A stretch of DNA of 64,000 nucleotides from Prosapia bicincta (Eukaryota > Arthropoda > Insecta > Hemiptera > Cercopidae), in NCBI GenBank assembly GCA_036971475.1, contig JBAIZL010000001.1, positions 155,643,544-155,707,543 of the forward strand. The letters are read 5' to 3'. A model generated the notes under the pieces. It was not told where the DNA came from, searched no databases, and saw nothing but the letters and a program-made list of their open reading frames with translations. Position numbers and translations under genes: made by a program. This document shows, piece after piece, positions 24,607-36,640 of the stretch (its first letter is position 1; every line of letters begins with the position of its first letter).

Positions 24607-25222
24607 TACCTGCTGAGACCTAATGTAACAATCACACTTTTAATTGCTAGTGTAGAGGAGAAAAATCAGAAATCATGACCGATCGTCCTTTGACAAAATT
24701 ATTCATCGGACAGAACACAGAACTTGTCAATTGTCGCATACGCTCGACTAATTGTTGTTTCGTGAAAGATTAAACCACAGAGAATAGAGCTAACACAGAG
24801 TGTGAGGGCAATGGTATCAAAAGTTGGTAGTTTTGACGTTGTATCACTAGACCATAGATCGCTAATGTCGAAGCATCACAAAAGTCAATATATGTATTCA
24901 ACCTGTGCAATATTTACTGATTTGGGTGATGCCTCAACAGTAGCGACCTTGGCATCCCTAGTAATTGAACTAACGTCGAAACGATCGCCTTACATTATGT
25001 GTTATCGCCAGGCATTATGTGTTTTGTTTCTATTCTCTGTGACTAAATTAACTCTCAGTCTTTCTTCTGCTGGTTTAGAGAAGAGTTTTGTGACGCCATT
25101 GTTTGTTTGTATGTGGGAGCAATTTCTTGAATAATTCATTGAAACTGCAATGATTTTTTTTACATCACTTTGAAAACATTTCTGAATATGTCATCAGATT
25201 ACAATAAAACTTAAAGAACTTA
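24607..25222. other. No supported gene
   Basis: The plus-strand frame 24802-25134 (110 aa) begins at a non-ATG codon, has no recognisable domain and no convincing splice context. Nothing else seen. Confidence 0.4.
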
Positions 25223-25427
25223 CCTTTTTTAACCTATCGCCGATTGTGGGGTGCGCATGCGCACAATACCTTCCTTTACGGTTTTCCAAACATAAAGCAA
25301 ACAACCAGGGAGGGTTTTTCTATTGAATGCACACGAATGTCTGAAATCTTTGCAACTATTGATTACAGGTGCTTTTACAGCTGTCGCGTCTAAACCGTTT
25401 AGTGAGGTAAAAATCACAAACGCCTGC
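25223..25427 (-). other. Exon-like segment on the minus strand, unassigned
   Basis: On the minus strand a pyrimidine-rich acceptor (TTAGTTTTGTGCAG) precedes an open frame reading AFVIFTSLNGLDATAV, and a strong donor word (AGGTAAGTTC) lies at the far end. The open frame, however, hits TAA a few bases before that donor. The features are suggestive but inconsistent for an internal coding exon. It lies just outside the TIR element at 25458. Confidence 0.15.
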
Positions 25428-25457
25428 ACAAAACTAAAGCATTAAGTCAGCAGTATT

Positions 25458-26674
25458 AGGCCACACTCAGCGTATTTGTCGCTGCGGTAGAAACTCGACA
25501 ACAGGAAAATCATATAATTTTATGTTTATTCAAGTGGGAGCGTTAACGGTCAGCGACAGCGACTTGTACGCTGTGTGTAGAATATTAAAATTATATTCAT
25601 TATATAATTATATTATAATATTCAATCCCACCTCATCTCAGAATTGAATACCAATAGCATTATAAAAAAATATTTTGCTTGCCAGTGGTAAATCGATGAG
25701 AACAAAATGGAGTATAAAATATATGAAAAATTACTTCCCAATATTTTTTCTTTTTTAAATGAAAGAAATGAAAAACACTGTTTTCGTAAAAACACTGGCA
25801 TTTTTCTCCACGTATATTAAACAAAATCAACTTATATAGAAATCATTCTATACAAAATGTTTTATATTTATAAAACAATTAATATATATATATATAATTA
25901 TTATATGGTATTCGTGCAGAAAAAAAATTGTAAAACAAAATATTAAAAAGCCTAACGGCGAGTAATATGTAATTATTGTACAACTGTTTTCAATTCGAGC
26001 TCAGACGGAAAAATAGTTGTCCATTTGCGCTGGATGATCATTAAATAAGAGAGATTTCAAAATTTGAGATACATTCTTCAGATTTATATTCATATATGTA
26101 ATTAAGTTCACTATCTAAAACTAATAGAGAAAAATGTCTTCCGAGTTTACTTAGATAGGGCCTACTATCTTTTGTCTGTAATCGATATTTGTAATAGGTG
26201 TTCGATTACTCTTTTAATTTATCTGCCAAACGCTCCTTTATTGCTATGCAAAAGCGTAGTCTTATATCTTGTTTACAGGTTTTGTCACTCACAATAGCTG
26301 GTAATTATTCATCGAACGATGACGTATGCCTACTCACACTTAAATAAGAAGAGCATTTTTTGCACATCCAGAAAGCACATCAACGCGTGAAACTGGCAAC
26401 AGATAGGAAACCTTACAAAGTTCATAGAATTATTATTAAATCTTTTTTTTTTCAAATAAAATTACCACAGGATATTGCCATTAATCGAAGGCATTTAATA
26501 AAGATCGTTTAATATTTATTCCTAATTTTTCAATGCAATGGAATTCTCGCTTAGCAGTTGTTTCTCATCAGCGATTTTGTCGCCGAGTGTGGCCCACTAC
26601 AGTGTATCTACTGTGACGCAATTAGAACCAGCGTTTTTGTCGCGGCGACAAATACGTCGAGTGTGGACGTAGCC
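25458..26674. mobile_element. DNA-transposon-like region with GGCCACACTC termini
   Basis: The left end (GGCCACACTCAGCG then TATTTGTCGCTGCG) is mirrored by the right end (CGCGGCGACAAATACGTCGA then GTGTGGACGTAGCC). A second pair of related ends sits inside: GCGACTTGTACGCTGTGTG near 25560-25578 and GATTTTGTCGCCGAGTGTGG near 26574-26593. So this may be one 1.2 kb element or two short elements (25458-25580 and 26571-26674) bracketing a spacer. The interior is AT-rich with no transposase. Superfamily not determined. Confidence 0.6.
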
Positions 26675-26858
26675 TTGATGCATCTCGTAATAATGCCATA
26701 TTTAGTGAGAGATAAACGCATCTAGACATCTTAGTCGCCGCACAACACGCACCTCGTTCATGTTAGCAGTTGCGAGAACAGATCGTATGACGTTTCAGCG
26801 CTTTATCAGTGAATGAAACTAATTCGCCTCGTCCTGTCTTCATTAGCCACTGTTCAGT

Positions 26859-27160
26859 GAAAGATGTCCCTTTCATTGTAAGTGACGCAGATAGCTTCAT
26901 TCAATGATGTCCTTTGCATATCTCATATAGGCCTTACTTAGAGTTAGATTGCGCCAGTTATTCTTCCGCGACCCGAATCAACCTACTGAGTTTACAGCGT
27001 GTGCTCTGAAAGATGTCCCTTTCAGTGTGAGAGGCGTAAACAGCTTCATTCAATGATGTCCTTTGCATATCTCATATAGGACTTACTTAGAGTTAGATTG
27101 CGCCAATTATTCTTCCGCGACCCGAACCAACCTACTAACTTTACAGCGTGTGCTCTGAAA
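26859..27160. repeat. 149 bp tandem duplication
   Basis: GAAAGATGTCCCTTTCA starts at 26859 and 27008, and a truncated third start is at 27157. The two copies differ at about a dozen positions (for example GGCCTTACTTAG against GGACTTACTTAG). Confidence 0.9.
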
Positions 27161-27226
27161 GATGTACTAGTACAGCAGCGGCATAGCATTCTTCTGGCTG
27201 GAATAAACGTTTAATTGATCAGTCAA

Positions 27227-28588
27227 AATGATAACGATGATTCTTTGACATAAAACAAATGTTGAAGGTTGTTTGAGATGCACGGAAGTCTAATACAAAT
27301 AGAAGCCAGTCGCCTACGACTGTTTTTATTAACGCAAATAATGATAACGATGATTCTTTGACATAAAACAAATGTTGAAGGTTGTTTGAGATGCACGGAA
27401 GTCTAATACAAATAGAAGCCAGTCGCCTACGACTGTGTTTATTAACGCAAATAATGATAACGATGATTCTTTGACATAAAACAAATGTTGAAGGTTGTTT
27501 GAGATGCACGGAAGTCTAATACAAATAGAAGCCAGTCGCCTACGACTGTGTTTATTAACGCAAATAATGATAACGATGATTCTTTGACATAAAACAAATG
27601 TTGAAGGTTGTTTGAGATGCACGGAAGTCTAATACAAATAGAAGCCAGTCGCCTACGACTGTGTTTATTAACGCAAATAATGATAACGATGATTCTTTGA
27701 CATAAAACAAATGTTGAAGGTTGTTTGAGATGCACGGAAGTCTAATACAAATAGAAGCCAGTCGCCTACGACTGTGTTTATTAACGCAAATAATGATAAC
27801 GATGATTCTTTGACATAAAACAAATGTTGAAGGTTGTTTGAGATGCACGGAAGTCTAATACAAATAGAAGCCAGTCGCCTACGACTGTTTTTATTAACGC
27901 AAATAATGATAACGATGATTCTTTGACATAAAACAAATGTTGAAGGTTGTTTGAGATGCACGGAAGTCTAATACAAATAGAAGCCAGTCGCCTACGACTT
28001 TGTTTATTAACGCAAATAATGATAACGATGATTCTTTGACATAAAACAAATGTTGAAGGTTGTTTGAGATGCACGGAAGTCTAATACAAATAGAAGCCAG
28101 TCGCCTACGACTGTGTTTATTAACGCAAATAATGATAACGATGATTCTTTGACATAAAACAAATGTTGAAGGTTGTTTGAGATGCACGGAAGTCTAATAC
28201 AAATAGAAGCCAGTCGCCTACGACTGTGTTTATTAACGCAAATAATGATAACGATGATTCTTTGACATAAAACAAATGTTGAAGGTTGTTTGAGATGCAC
28301 GGAAGTCTAATACAAATAGAAGCCAGTCGCCTACGACTGTGTTTATTAACGCAAATAATGATAACGATGATTCTTTGACATAAAACAAATGTTGAAGGTT
28401 GTTTGAGATGCACGGAAGTCTAATACAAATAGAAGCCAGTCGCCTACGACTGTGTTTATTAACGCAAATAATGATAACGATGATTCTTTGACATAAAACA
28501 AATGTTGAAGGTTGTTTGAGATGCACGGAAGTCTAATACAAATAGAAGCCAGTCGCCTACGACTGTGTTTATTAACGCAAATAATGAT
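27227..28588. repeat. 113 bp satellite, twelve nearly identical copies
   Basis: The unit contains AATGATAACGATGATTCTTT, GACATAAAACAAATGTTGAA, GGTTGTTTGAGATGCACGGA and AGCCAGTCGCCTACGACTGT. Copies differ at only a few bases, mostly in the TGTGTTT/TGTTTTT segment. GTCGCCTACGAC forms a small hairpin. The unit is not divisible by three, so the overlapping minus-strand frames of 97 codons are shadows of the repeat. Confidence 0.97.
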
Positions 28589-29448
28589 GAGTATATTAAA
28601 TATTTATAATTTTCAAGGAATGGATATTTGTTGATCTTCACGTGTACAAAGTGCTTGTATCTCAAAAATTGACAATTCTTGTGCATTAATGTCACACGAA
28701 ACGTTTGCTGTTATAACTCAAATTTTACAATATATTCACGACATGCATTAGCGTACACTTTATTATGTTGTGTTATTTCGTCCAGTGCCTACGAGAATAG
28801 GAAATGATTGTGGATATAGCTGTAGAACTAAGGTAAGGGATGTCACGGGATATATTTTGCTTTTATTCATGCGGGGTTGCGTAACTGGAGTAGGCCTCAC
28901 TAACGGGGCCGTGAACACGTTACATATAAAGATCATCTTTGTTACACCTCATACGTTTAAAACTACCGTATGAGTTTGTTCAGTGACTTTAAATGAAAGG
29001 TACTTTTCTTTATTATTTTGTTCTGTAGAGACATTTCCACACAAGCATTTGGTTCGTTTGAAACAGTAAGTTTTGTAAAGTAAAATTATTTTCATGCAAA
29101 ACATTTAATCACATTGACGATATTTTATAATTTTAAGCTGACAAACGTTTTAATTGTATTAATAGCCTTTGACGGCTGTAATCCAAAACATTTGGGATAG
29201 GGCTGAAGTTAAGATAGACGACTATATGTGTATAATACACACACGGGTATCTTAATTTGTAAAGCACGTTTCCTTGTGTAGACATTTTAGTATATTGCGC
29301 AAATACATAACTTATTTAGCACAGCTATATAGTATACTAAACCCACTTAAAGCAAAGTTTACAGTTACGAACTTTGTTGTGTTGTCTGTGGTTATGAGTA
29401 TAGCGTCACAAGTTATGCGTTCAACGAATGATTTCAGCTGTCTGTAAA

Positions 29449-29450
<2 letters not shown>
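28589..29450. other. No recognisable feature
   Basis: No supported gene. The frame 28770-28973 (+) lacks motifs. Confidence 0.45.

Positions 29451-29451
<1 letters not shown>

Positions 29452-29518
<67 letters not shown>
29452..29518. repeat. (TA)n microsatellite
   Basis: About 33 TA units immediately next to the left end of the Penelope-like element. Confidence 0.95.
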
Positions 29519-29521
<3 letters not shown>

Positions 29522-29582
29522 GTTAATATATTACTATAGTAAGTAATTTTATCCACCATTAAGTGCAATGATTTTACCTTGT

Positions 29583-29624
29583 GTGATGAGGCGCCTTTCG
29601 GTCATTTGACCATTGTCGAATCAC
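29583..29624 (-). ncRNA. Hammerhead-like motif at the 3' end of the Penelope-like ORF
   Basis: On the minus strand: GTGAT (stem I), a damaged core TCGACAAT where CTGANGAT is expected, GGTC-AAAT-GACC hairpin, GAAA, palindrome AGGCGCCT as stem III, C (cleavage triplet CTC), and ATCAC pairing with GTGAT. Stems I, II and III, GAAA and the cleavage triplet are present. The CUGANGA box is not, so activity is unlikely in this copy. It overlaps the ORF stop codon. Confidence 0.5.
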
Positions 29625-30220
29625 TGATTATTTTTTCTTAATTTTTCTGGTGTGGATGTTCGGTCCGTCGTGTTGGTAATTGTTGACGTTATACACGATT
29701 CCTCTTGAGTCTCGTGTATAATGTTTTTGAATAGTATGTCTTCTGTATATGTTGTTTGTAGATTTATTAAATTGTTGTGTATGTTTTTATAAATGTGGTA
29801 TTTTTCTAGTGAGTTTAGTTCTATTGGGTTATTATTTATTTCAAGTATGGTTAGGTTATTTTCGTAATTTGTTATTTCATGTTTATGTGATATTAAGTGT
29901 GCTGCAACATTTGATACTTTTGAATTTTTGTTTTTGAATGATCTATAATGTTCTTCAAATCTTATTTTAAATGATCTGATTGTTTTCCCTATGTAAAATG
30001 CGTTACAGTTACATGTAATTTTGTAAATTCCTGATAGGTTATGTTTTTCTGAATTTGTTTTGTGGTTTGTGTTATTAAGATATTTTATTATTTTGTTGTT
30101 TGGTTTGTATGTTGGAGTGTAGTATTCTTTGTTGTATATATTTGTTATTTTTTCTATTTTGTTATTGGTGTATTTATATTTTAGGTAGATTTTTTTTATT
30201 TTTATAATTTTTTAATTTAT
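29621..30220 (-). pseudogene. Penelope-like GIY-YIG endonuclease C-terminal domain (truncated ORF)
   Basis: An open frame of about 200 codons without an ATG runs on the minus strand to a TGA at 29621-29623. It contains GIYKITCNCNAFYIG, the GIY and YIG halves of the catalytic motif, followed by KTIRSFKIRFEEH with the conserved Arg and His region, then HLISHKHEITNYENNLTILE and SLEKYHIYKNIHNNL. Penelope-like elements carry this endonuclease after their reverse transcriptase and use it to nick target DNA. Here the RT part is missing, so the copy cannot be autonomous, yet the domain has no stop or frameshift, which suggests a fairly recent insertion. Confidence 0.85.
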
Positions 30221-30290
30221 TTGTTCCGGTTTCAACCTAAACACTTAATGGTGGATAAAATTACTTACAATAGTAATATATTAACTTCAT

Positions 30291-31340
30291 AAAGTCAGTG
30301 CAACGGAAAAACAATGGATAACGTAATATATATATAACTAATGTACGTCACGTAACTACGAATAGTTACTCTCTAGTGCCACAGTAGTGTAGCGACAGTC
30401 TCTACCAAAACTACTCAATCGCCGACAACCATTTGCAACCAGCAGCAATTTGTATATTCTATAAAAACATTGTTGCCCGTTTCTATTACAGTATTTTAAA
30501 ACTAGACACATTAAAGGTCATTGTATAATATTTATACCGTGGTATATCTTAGCCTCACGTAAAAATGTATAACTTTATGAAAATGTTTGGAAAAAATGTC
30601 TTTTTATAGGAGCCAGTTTGGTGTGAAGGTTAGGCCTAAGTCAAACACTGTAGCGTAAATATTTACCACTGTTTAACAAAAAAAAGTCTTCTATATTGTC
30701 ATTTCTTTTAAAATTCATAAATAATATTTCATATATACTGTATTTGATTCAATCTTCACATGAGCCACTAGTTTTACAATAAAACACTCGAAATTGATAA
30801 ATTACACTTGTTTATACTGTAATAGCACTTAATTTTTTTGATTATTGAAGACACCAATTATTGATTTCGGAAGATGTGTCACATTGTCAACTCAAACCGT
30901 AACTGTGTCCTGAGGCAAGTATAACATAGTAATGTAGGTTTGAGTGTTTTAGTGAATAATATTTCATTAAAATTGAATTAGTAACCATTAATAAAATATT
31001 GTGAAATTCTTAATATACTAAACTTTATTTCTGTTAGGAATAATGGTGCACATTTAAGTACATTTATCGCCTTTCAAAGCATTATTCTTCGTTGACGCTT
31101 TTAGTATTATCTCCTTTATCAAAACAAACAGTTTAAGGTTTTAATAATGGAGTTAATCCGAAACGCGACAACGAAGTATAATGTTTTGATGTTAGGAAAG
31201 GCAGAAAAAAAGTAGTCGAAAATGATGCACTTTATTATTTCTAAATGGGATAGTGTTATCAGACAGCATAAAACTAAACCTCCGGTTCCCAACAGTAAAT
31301 GTACCTCTCAACAGAACTGTTTTAAAGCAAAAACTAAAAA
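30291..31340. other. No supported gene; one shared phrase
   Basis: Mostly AT-rich. The stretch at about 30870-30905 (GATGTGTCACATTGTCAACT then CAAACCGTAACTG) recurs in changed form at about 57018-57053 next to a Penelope-like fragment, so a retroelement scrap may lie here. The frame 31222-31437 (+) is discussed with the 128 bp duplication. Confidence 0.4.
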
Positions 31341-31351
31341 GCCAGTAGAAT

Positions 31352-31607
31352 GTGTGGGTAAGATATACAATGTCAGTGAGGAACATTTAGGTATAATTTA
31401 CTTGAAGATGTACCACCCCATACGAACCCTTTACTAAAGTGAAATTTCATGACAGTTCTATCCAATGTCAATAAAGAATGTGTGGGTAAGATATACAATG
31501 TCAGAGAGGTACGTTTAGGTATAATTTACTTGAAGATGTACCACCCCATACGAACCCTTTACTAAAGTGAAATATCATGACAGTTCTATCCAATGTCAAT
31601 AACATTC
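31352..31607. repeat. 128 bp tandem duplication
   Basis: GTGTGGGTAAGATATACAAT through CTATCCAATGTCAATAA occurs twice (starts about 31352 and 31480) with about four differences. The first copy overlaps the tail of a 71-codon plus-strand frame (31222-31437) of unknown nature. I see no domain in that frame. Confidence 0.9.
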
Positions 31608-32516
31608 GAAACTAAAACTTAGAACGGGTGAATCGTATGAGGATTGGCTTTACCGGTAATTGAACTGATTACTGATCACATTCCTCAGCCTGCCTAATAA
31701 CTGCCACGCCCTGCTTTTGAAGTTGCTACAAGTTGGTGGTGCAGTGTGCAATAAAATTATCTCACCCTCTAAACCCAATTTGCCTACATCTCAAGCGCAC
31801 TACCTCTTTCTTGGTGTAGAATTCTTAATTAGCCCTTTCATCTCAGGAAGAAACACAAGTACTGTATCTGTTTACTGACTCAGAAATCCACCCCTCCCAA
31901 GCAATCTGTTGGGAATCGATATGCGGTTGGCATGGAAACGCAATCCAGCTGGCGTTCATATCCTTTGCCCGACTGTCATCCTTCACAAGGACACTTTGTT
32001 GCATGTAAATGCACAATTTCTTTCGTTGAATGTAGAAACTTCAAAAATATTGTGGATTATCACAACTGAAAGAGTTTTATTTACGTAAATATTTGTATCT
32101 ACGAAAAGTAAAAGACGTTTTTAAAGCAATGTAAAAAGTGAACCTTTCTTAACGTATATGAATTGTTATTATAAATTTACAAGTTGATATATTTTTATAT
32201 TATTTTGGCTTTTTGAAACATTACACTTATGCTAAGGTTATAAAATATTTTAAAAACACGATACTACTGAGCATAATAAGAGTAGCTCGTTCTTTTATTT
32301 ATTGTAGAAGCAATGTAAACAAATAACATTAAAATAATTAACAATCAGGCTTTTCTTTTTGTGTGTGTCTTATGCACAGCTCGTCATAGACATTCTTACA
32401 TAAATAAATAAATCACGAGATTAAAAGATATACAGTTTAACAACCAGAAACACCCATAAGATATACATCGACAGAAATAAAATTCTAACCCATTCTATTC
32501 ACACATCTGCGTTATA
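31608..32516. other. No recognisable feature
   Basis: A less AT-rich patch at 31680-32010 (CTGCCACGCCCTGC, CCACCCCTCCCAAGC) without an open frame or motif that I can assign. Confidence 0.4.
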
Positions 32517-34200
32517 CATTCTGGTCCCACGTCTTCCCAAATGGGTTATTCATTCTTTTAAGCTTCTTCCATTCTGGCCCCACGTCTTCCCACCTGGGTT
32601 ATTCATTCTTTCAAGTTTCTTCCATTCTGGCCCCACGTCTTCCCACCTGGGTTATTCATTCTTTCAAGTTTCTTTCATTCTAGCCCCACGTCTTCCCACC
32701 TGGGTTATTCATTCTTTCAAGTTTCTTTCATTCTAGCCCCACGTCTTCCCACCTGGGTTATTCATTCTTTCAAGTTTCTTCCATTCTTGCCCCACGTCTT
32801 CCCACCTGGGTTATTCATTCTTTCAAGTTTCTTTCATTCTAGCCCCACGTCTTCCCACCTGGGTTATTCACCCTATTAAGCCTTTTCAATTCTGACCCCA
32901 CGTCTTCCCACCTGGGTTATTCATTCTTTCAAGCTTCTTCCATTCTGGCCCCACGTCTTCCCACCTGGGTTATTCATTCTTTCAAGTTTCTTTCATTCTA
33001 GCCCCACGTCTTCCCACCTGGGTTATTCATTCTTTCAAGTTTCTTCCATTCTGGCCCCACGTCTTCCCACCTGGGTTATTCATTCTTTCAAGCTTCTTTC
33101 ATTCTGGCCCCACGTCTTCCCACCTGGGTTATTCATTCTTTCAAGTTTCTTTCATTCTAGCCCCACGTCTTCCCACCTGGGTTATTCATTCTTTCAAGTT
33201 TCTTTCATTCTAGCCCCACGTCTTCCCACCTGGGTTATTCATTCTTTCAAGTTTCTTTCATTCTAGCCCCACGTCTTCCCACCTGGGTTATTCATTCTTT
33301 CAAGTTTCTTTCATTCTAGTCCCACGTCTTCCCACCTGGGTTATTCATTCTTTCAAGCTTCTTCCATTCTGGCCCCACGTCTTCCCACCTGGGTTATTCA
33401 TTCTTTCAAGCTTCTTCCATTCTGGCCCCACGTCTTCCCACCTGGGTTATTCATTCTTTCAAGCTTCTTCCATTCTGACCCCACGTCTTCCCACCTGGGT
33501 TATTCATTCTTTCAAGCTTCTTTCATTCTGACCCCACGTCTTCCCACCTGGATTATTCATTCTCTCAAGCTTCTTCCATTCTGGTCCCACGTCTTCCCAC
33601 CTGGGTTATTCATTCTTTCAAGCTTCTTCCATTCTGGCCCCACGTCTTCCCACCTGGGTTATTCATTCTTTCAAGCTTCTTCCATTCTGGCCCCACGTCT
33701 TCCCACCTGGGTTATTCATTCTTTCAAGCTTCTTTCATTCTGACCCCACGTCTTCCCACCTGGATTATTCATTCTTTCAAGCTTCTTCCATTCTGGCCCC
33801 ACGTCTTCCCACCTGGGTTATTCATTCTTTCAAGCTTCTTCCATTCTGACCCCACGTCTTCCCACCTGGGTTATTCATTCTTTCAAGCTTCTTCCATTCT
33901 GGCCCCACGTCTTCCCACCTGGGTTATTCATTCTTTCAAGCTTCTTCCATTCTGACCCCACGTCTTCCCACCTGGGTTATTCATTCTTTCAAGCTTCTTC
34001 CATTCTGACCCCACGTCTTCCCACCTGGGTTATTCATTCTTTCAAGCTTCTTCCATTCTGGCCCCACGTCTTCCCACCTGGGTTATTCATTCTTTCAAGC
34101 TTTTTCCATTCTGTCCTTACATCTTTATTCTTGCATTATTCATTTTTTTAAAGCTCCTTCCATTCTGGATCCACGCCTGCACACCTGTATTATTCACCCT
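32517..34200. repeat. 53 bp minisatellite, about 30 copies
   Basis: The unit contains CCCCACGTCTTCCCACCTGG, GTTATTCATTCTTTCAAGCT and TCTTCCATTCTGGC. Sub-variants (CTAGCC, CTGACC, CTGGCC; AAGTTT or AAGCTT) occur in runs, with the TTT variant concentrated on the left. The last units (34120-34200) are strongly diverged. The plus strand is pyrimidine-rich. Non-coding. Confidence 0.96.
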
Positions 34201-34590
34201 ATCAAACTTTCTCTGCCTAGAGGTCTTTTATTTTTGGGAGATTGTTTCAACAATGATTTCGAAAATTCGTTGGGACTTATCTAATGTTTTCATAAAAACC
34301 TAGAAATCAAATCATTTGTACTATGTTATCCATATCTTCTAAATAATCACTACGAGTATTTTCATGAGAGAAAATGATACTCGTATTTTATAAGTAAAGT
34401 TTTCTGCTCTTCCCACCAACTACTACAAAAGCATGGATGAGGCAATTACACAGATGTAGTGTCTAGTGAACCAAGAAATAATGAGGCGAACGCTTTGTTT
34501 TCCCAGAATAAGACGCCTTTTAATTTCGAAGAACAAACACGAGTCTAGCAAACAATAGCTCGGATGTATATTTTTTCCGTTTACGCTGAA
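34201..34590. other. Spacer between two arrays, nothing recognised
   Basis: AT-rich spacer. GATACTCGTATTTTATAAG and an earlier CACTACGAGTATTTTC form weak local repeats. No gene. Confidence 0.45.
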
Positions 34591-36534
34591 AATGGAAGAT
34601 GAATCTCTGAATAACAGATTTCTCGTTCGGAAAGAGCAACTGGTCTATATGATACAAAATAATAATGTCTAAAATTGGATGCATCTCTGAATAGCAGATA
34701 CGTTTCTCGATCGGAAAGAGCAACTGGTCTATATGATACAAAATAATAATGTCTAAAATTGGATGCATCTCTGAATAACAGATACGTTTCTCGATCGGAA
34801 AGAGCAACTGGTTTATATGATACAAAATAATAATGACTAAAAAAATGGATGAATCTGTGAATAACAAATACGTTTCTCGATCGGAAAGAGCAACTGGTTT
34901 ATATGATACAAAATAATAATGACTAAAAAAATGGATGCATCTCTGAATAGCAGATACGTTTCTCGATCGGAAAGAGCAACTGGTTTATATGATACAAAAT
35001 AATAATGTCTAAAATTGGATGCATCTCTGAATAACAAATACGTTTCTCGATCGGAAAGAGCAACTGGTTTATATGATACAAAATAATAATGTCTAAAATT
35101 GGATGCATCTCTGAATAACAAATACGTTTCTCGATAGGAAAGAGCAACTGGTTTATATGATACAAAATAATAATGTCTAAAATTGGATGCATCTCTGAAT
35201 AACAAATACGTTTCTCGATCGGAAAGAGCAACTGGTTTATATGATACAAAATAATAATGTCTAAAATTGGATGCATCTCTGAATAACAAATACGTTTCTC
35301 GATCGGAAAGAGCAACTGGTTTATATGATACAAAATAATAATGTCTAAAATTGGATGCATCTCTGAATAACAAATACGTTTCTCGATCGGAAAGAGCAAC
35401 TGGTTTATATGATACAAAATAATAATGTCTAAAATTGGATGCATCTCTGAATAACAAATACGTTTCTCGATCGGAAAGAGCAACTGGTTTATATGATACA
35501 AAATAATAATGTCTAAAATTGGATGCATCTCTGAATAACAAATACGTTTCTCGATCGGAAAGAGCAACTGGTTTATATGATACAAAATAATAATGTCTAA
35601 AATTGGATGCATCTCTGAATAACAAATACGTTTCTCGATCGGAAAGAGCAACTGGTTTATATGATACAAAATAATAATGTCTAAAATTGGATGCATCTCT
35701 GAATAACAGATACGTTTCTCGATCGGAAAGAGCAACTGGTTTATATGATACAAAATAATAATGTCTAAAAGTGGTTGCATCTCTGAATAACAGATACGTT
35801 TCTCGATAGGAAAGAGCAACTGGTTTATATGATACAAAATAATAATGTCTAAAATTGGATGCATCTCTGAATAACAGATACGTTTCTCGATCGGAAAGAG
35901 CAACTGGTTTATATGATACAAAATAATAATGACTAAAATTGGATGCATCTCTGAATAACAAATACGTTTCTCGATCGGAAAGAGCAACTGGTTTATATGA
36001 TACAAAATAATAATGTCTAAAATTGGATGCATCTCTGAATAACAAATACGTTTCTCGATAGGAAAGAGCAACTGGTTTATATGATACAAAATAATAATGA
36101 CTAAAATTGGTTGCATCTCTGAATAACAAATACGTTTCTCGATCGGAAAGAGCAACTGGTTTATATGATTCAAAATAATAATGACTAAAATTGGATGCAT
36201 CTCTGAATAGCAGATACGTTTCTCGATCGGAAAGAGCAACTGGTCTATATGATACAAAATAATAATGACTAAAAAAATGGATGAATCTGTGAATAACAAA
36301 TACGTTTCTCGATCGGAAAGAGCAACTGGTCTATATGATACAAAATAATAATGACTAAAATTGGATGCATCTCTGAATAACAGATACGTTTCTCGATCGG
36401 AAAGAGCAACTGGTCTATATGATACAAAATAATAATGACTAAAAAAATGGATGAATCTGTGAATAACAAATACGTTTCTCGATCGGAAAGAGCAACTGGT
36501 CTATATGATACAAAATAATAATGTCTAAAAATTG
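34591..36534. repeat. 84 bp minisatellite, about 23 copies
   Basis: The unit contains GGATGCATCTCTGAATAACA, AATACGTTTCTCGATCGGAA, AGAGCAACTGGTTTATATGA and TACAAAATAATAATGTCTAA. Central copies are almost identical; edge copies vary (CAGATA, GTCTATATG, AAAAAATGGATGAATCTG). Because 84 is divisible by three and the unit lacks stops in two minus-strand frames, apparent proteins of 430 and 458 residues with 28-residue repeats result. They overlap each other and have no start, promoter or family signature, so I do not call them genes. Confidence 0.97.
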
Positions 36535-36640
36535 ACTATATTGGGGATGATTTGGGATTGGTTTTATCTCCCTGAAACACGATTATCCACTATTTTATTT
36601 AGATTATTGACAATTTATTTATTTCTAAGGAAACCTTATA

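Larger units (their letters stand above)
29519..30290 (-). mobile_element. 5'-truncated Penelope-like retroelement flanked by inverted terminal arms
   Basis: The left arm ATGAAGTTAATATATTACTA through TTATCCACCATTAAGTG is mirrored at the right by CACTTAATGGTGGATAA through TAGTAATATATTAACTTCAT. Between them on the minus strand is an intact C-terminal GIY-YIG endonuclease frame followed by a hammerhead-like motif. The reverse transcriptase domain is absent. The structure fits a truncated insertion joined to an inverted terminal copy, as is common for Penelope-like elements. The insertion lies against (TA)n. Confidence 0.85.

Noticed and set aside
24802..25134. 110-codon plus-strand frame
   Set aside because: It starts at a non-ATG codon, shows no domain or conserved-looking segment, and has no splice context.
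27219..28695. Series of overlapping 97-codon minus-strand frames; also considered a CRISPR-like array
   Set aside because: The whole 113 bp unit is repeated without variable spacers, in a eukaryotic genome. It is a satellite.
34837..36299. Open frames of 430 and 458 codons on the minus strand
   Set aside because: They are products of the 84 bp tandem unit, overlap each other in two frames of one strand, and have no recognisable protein features.
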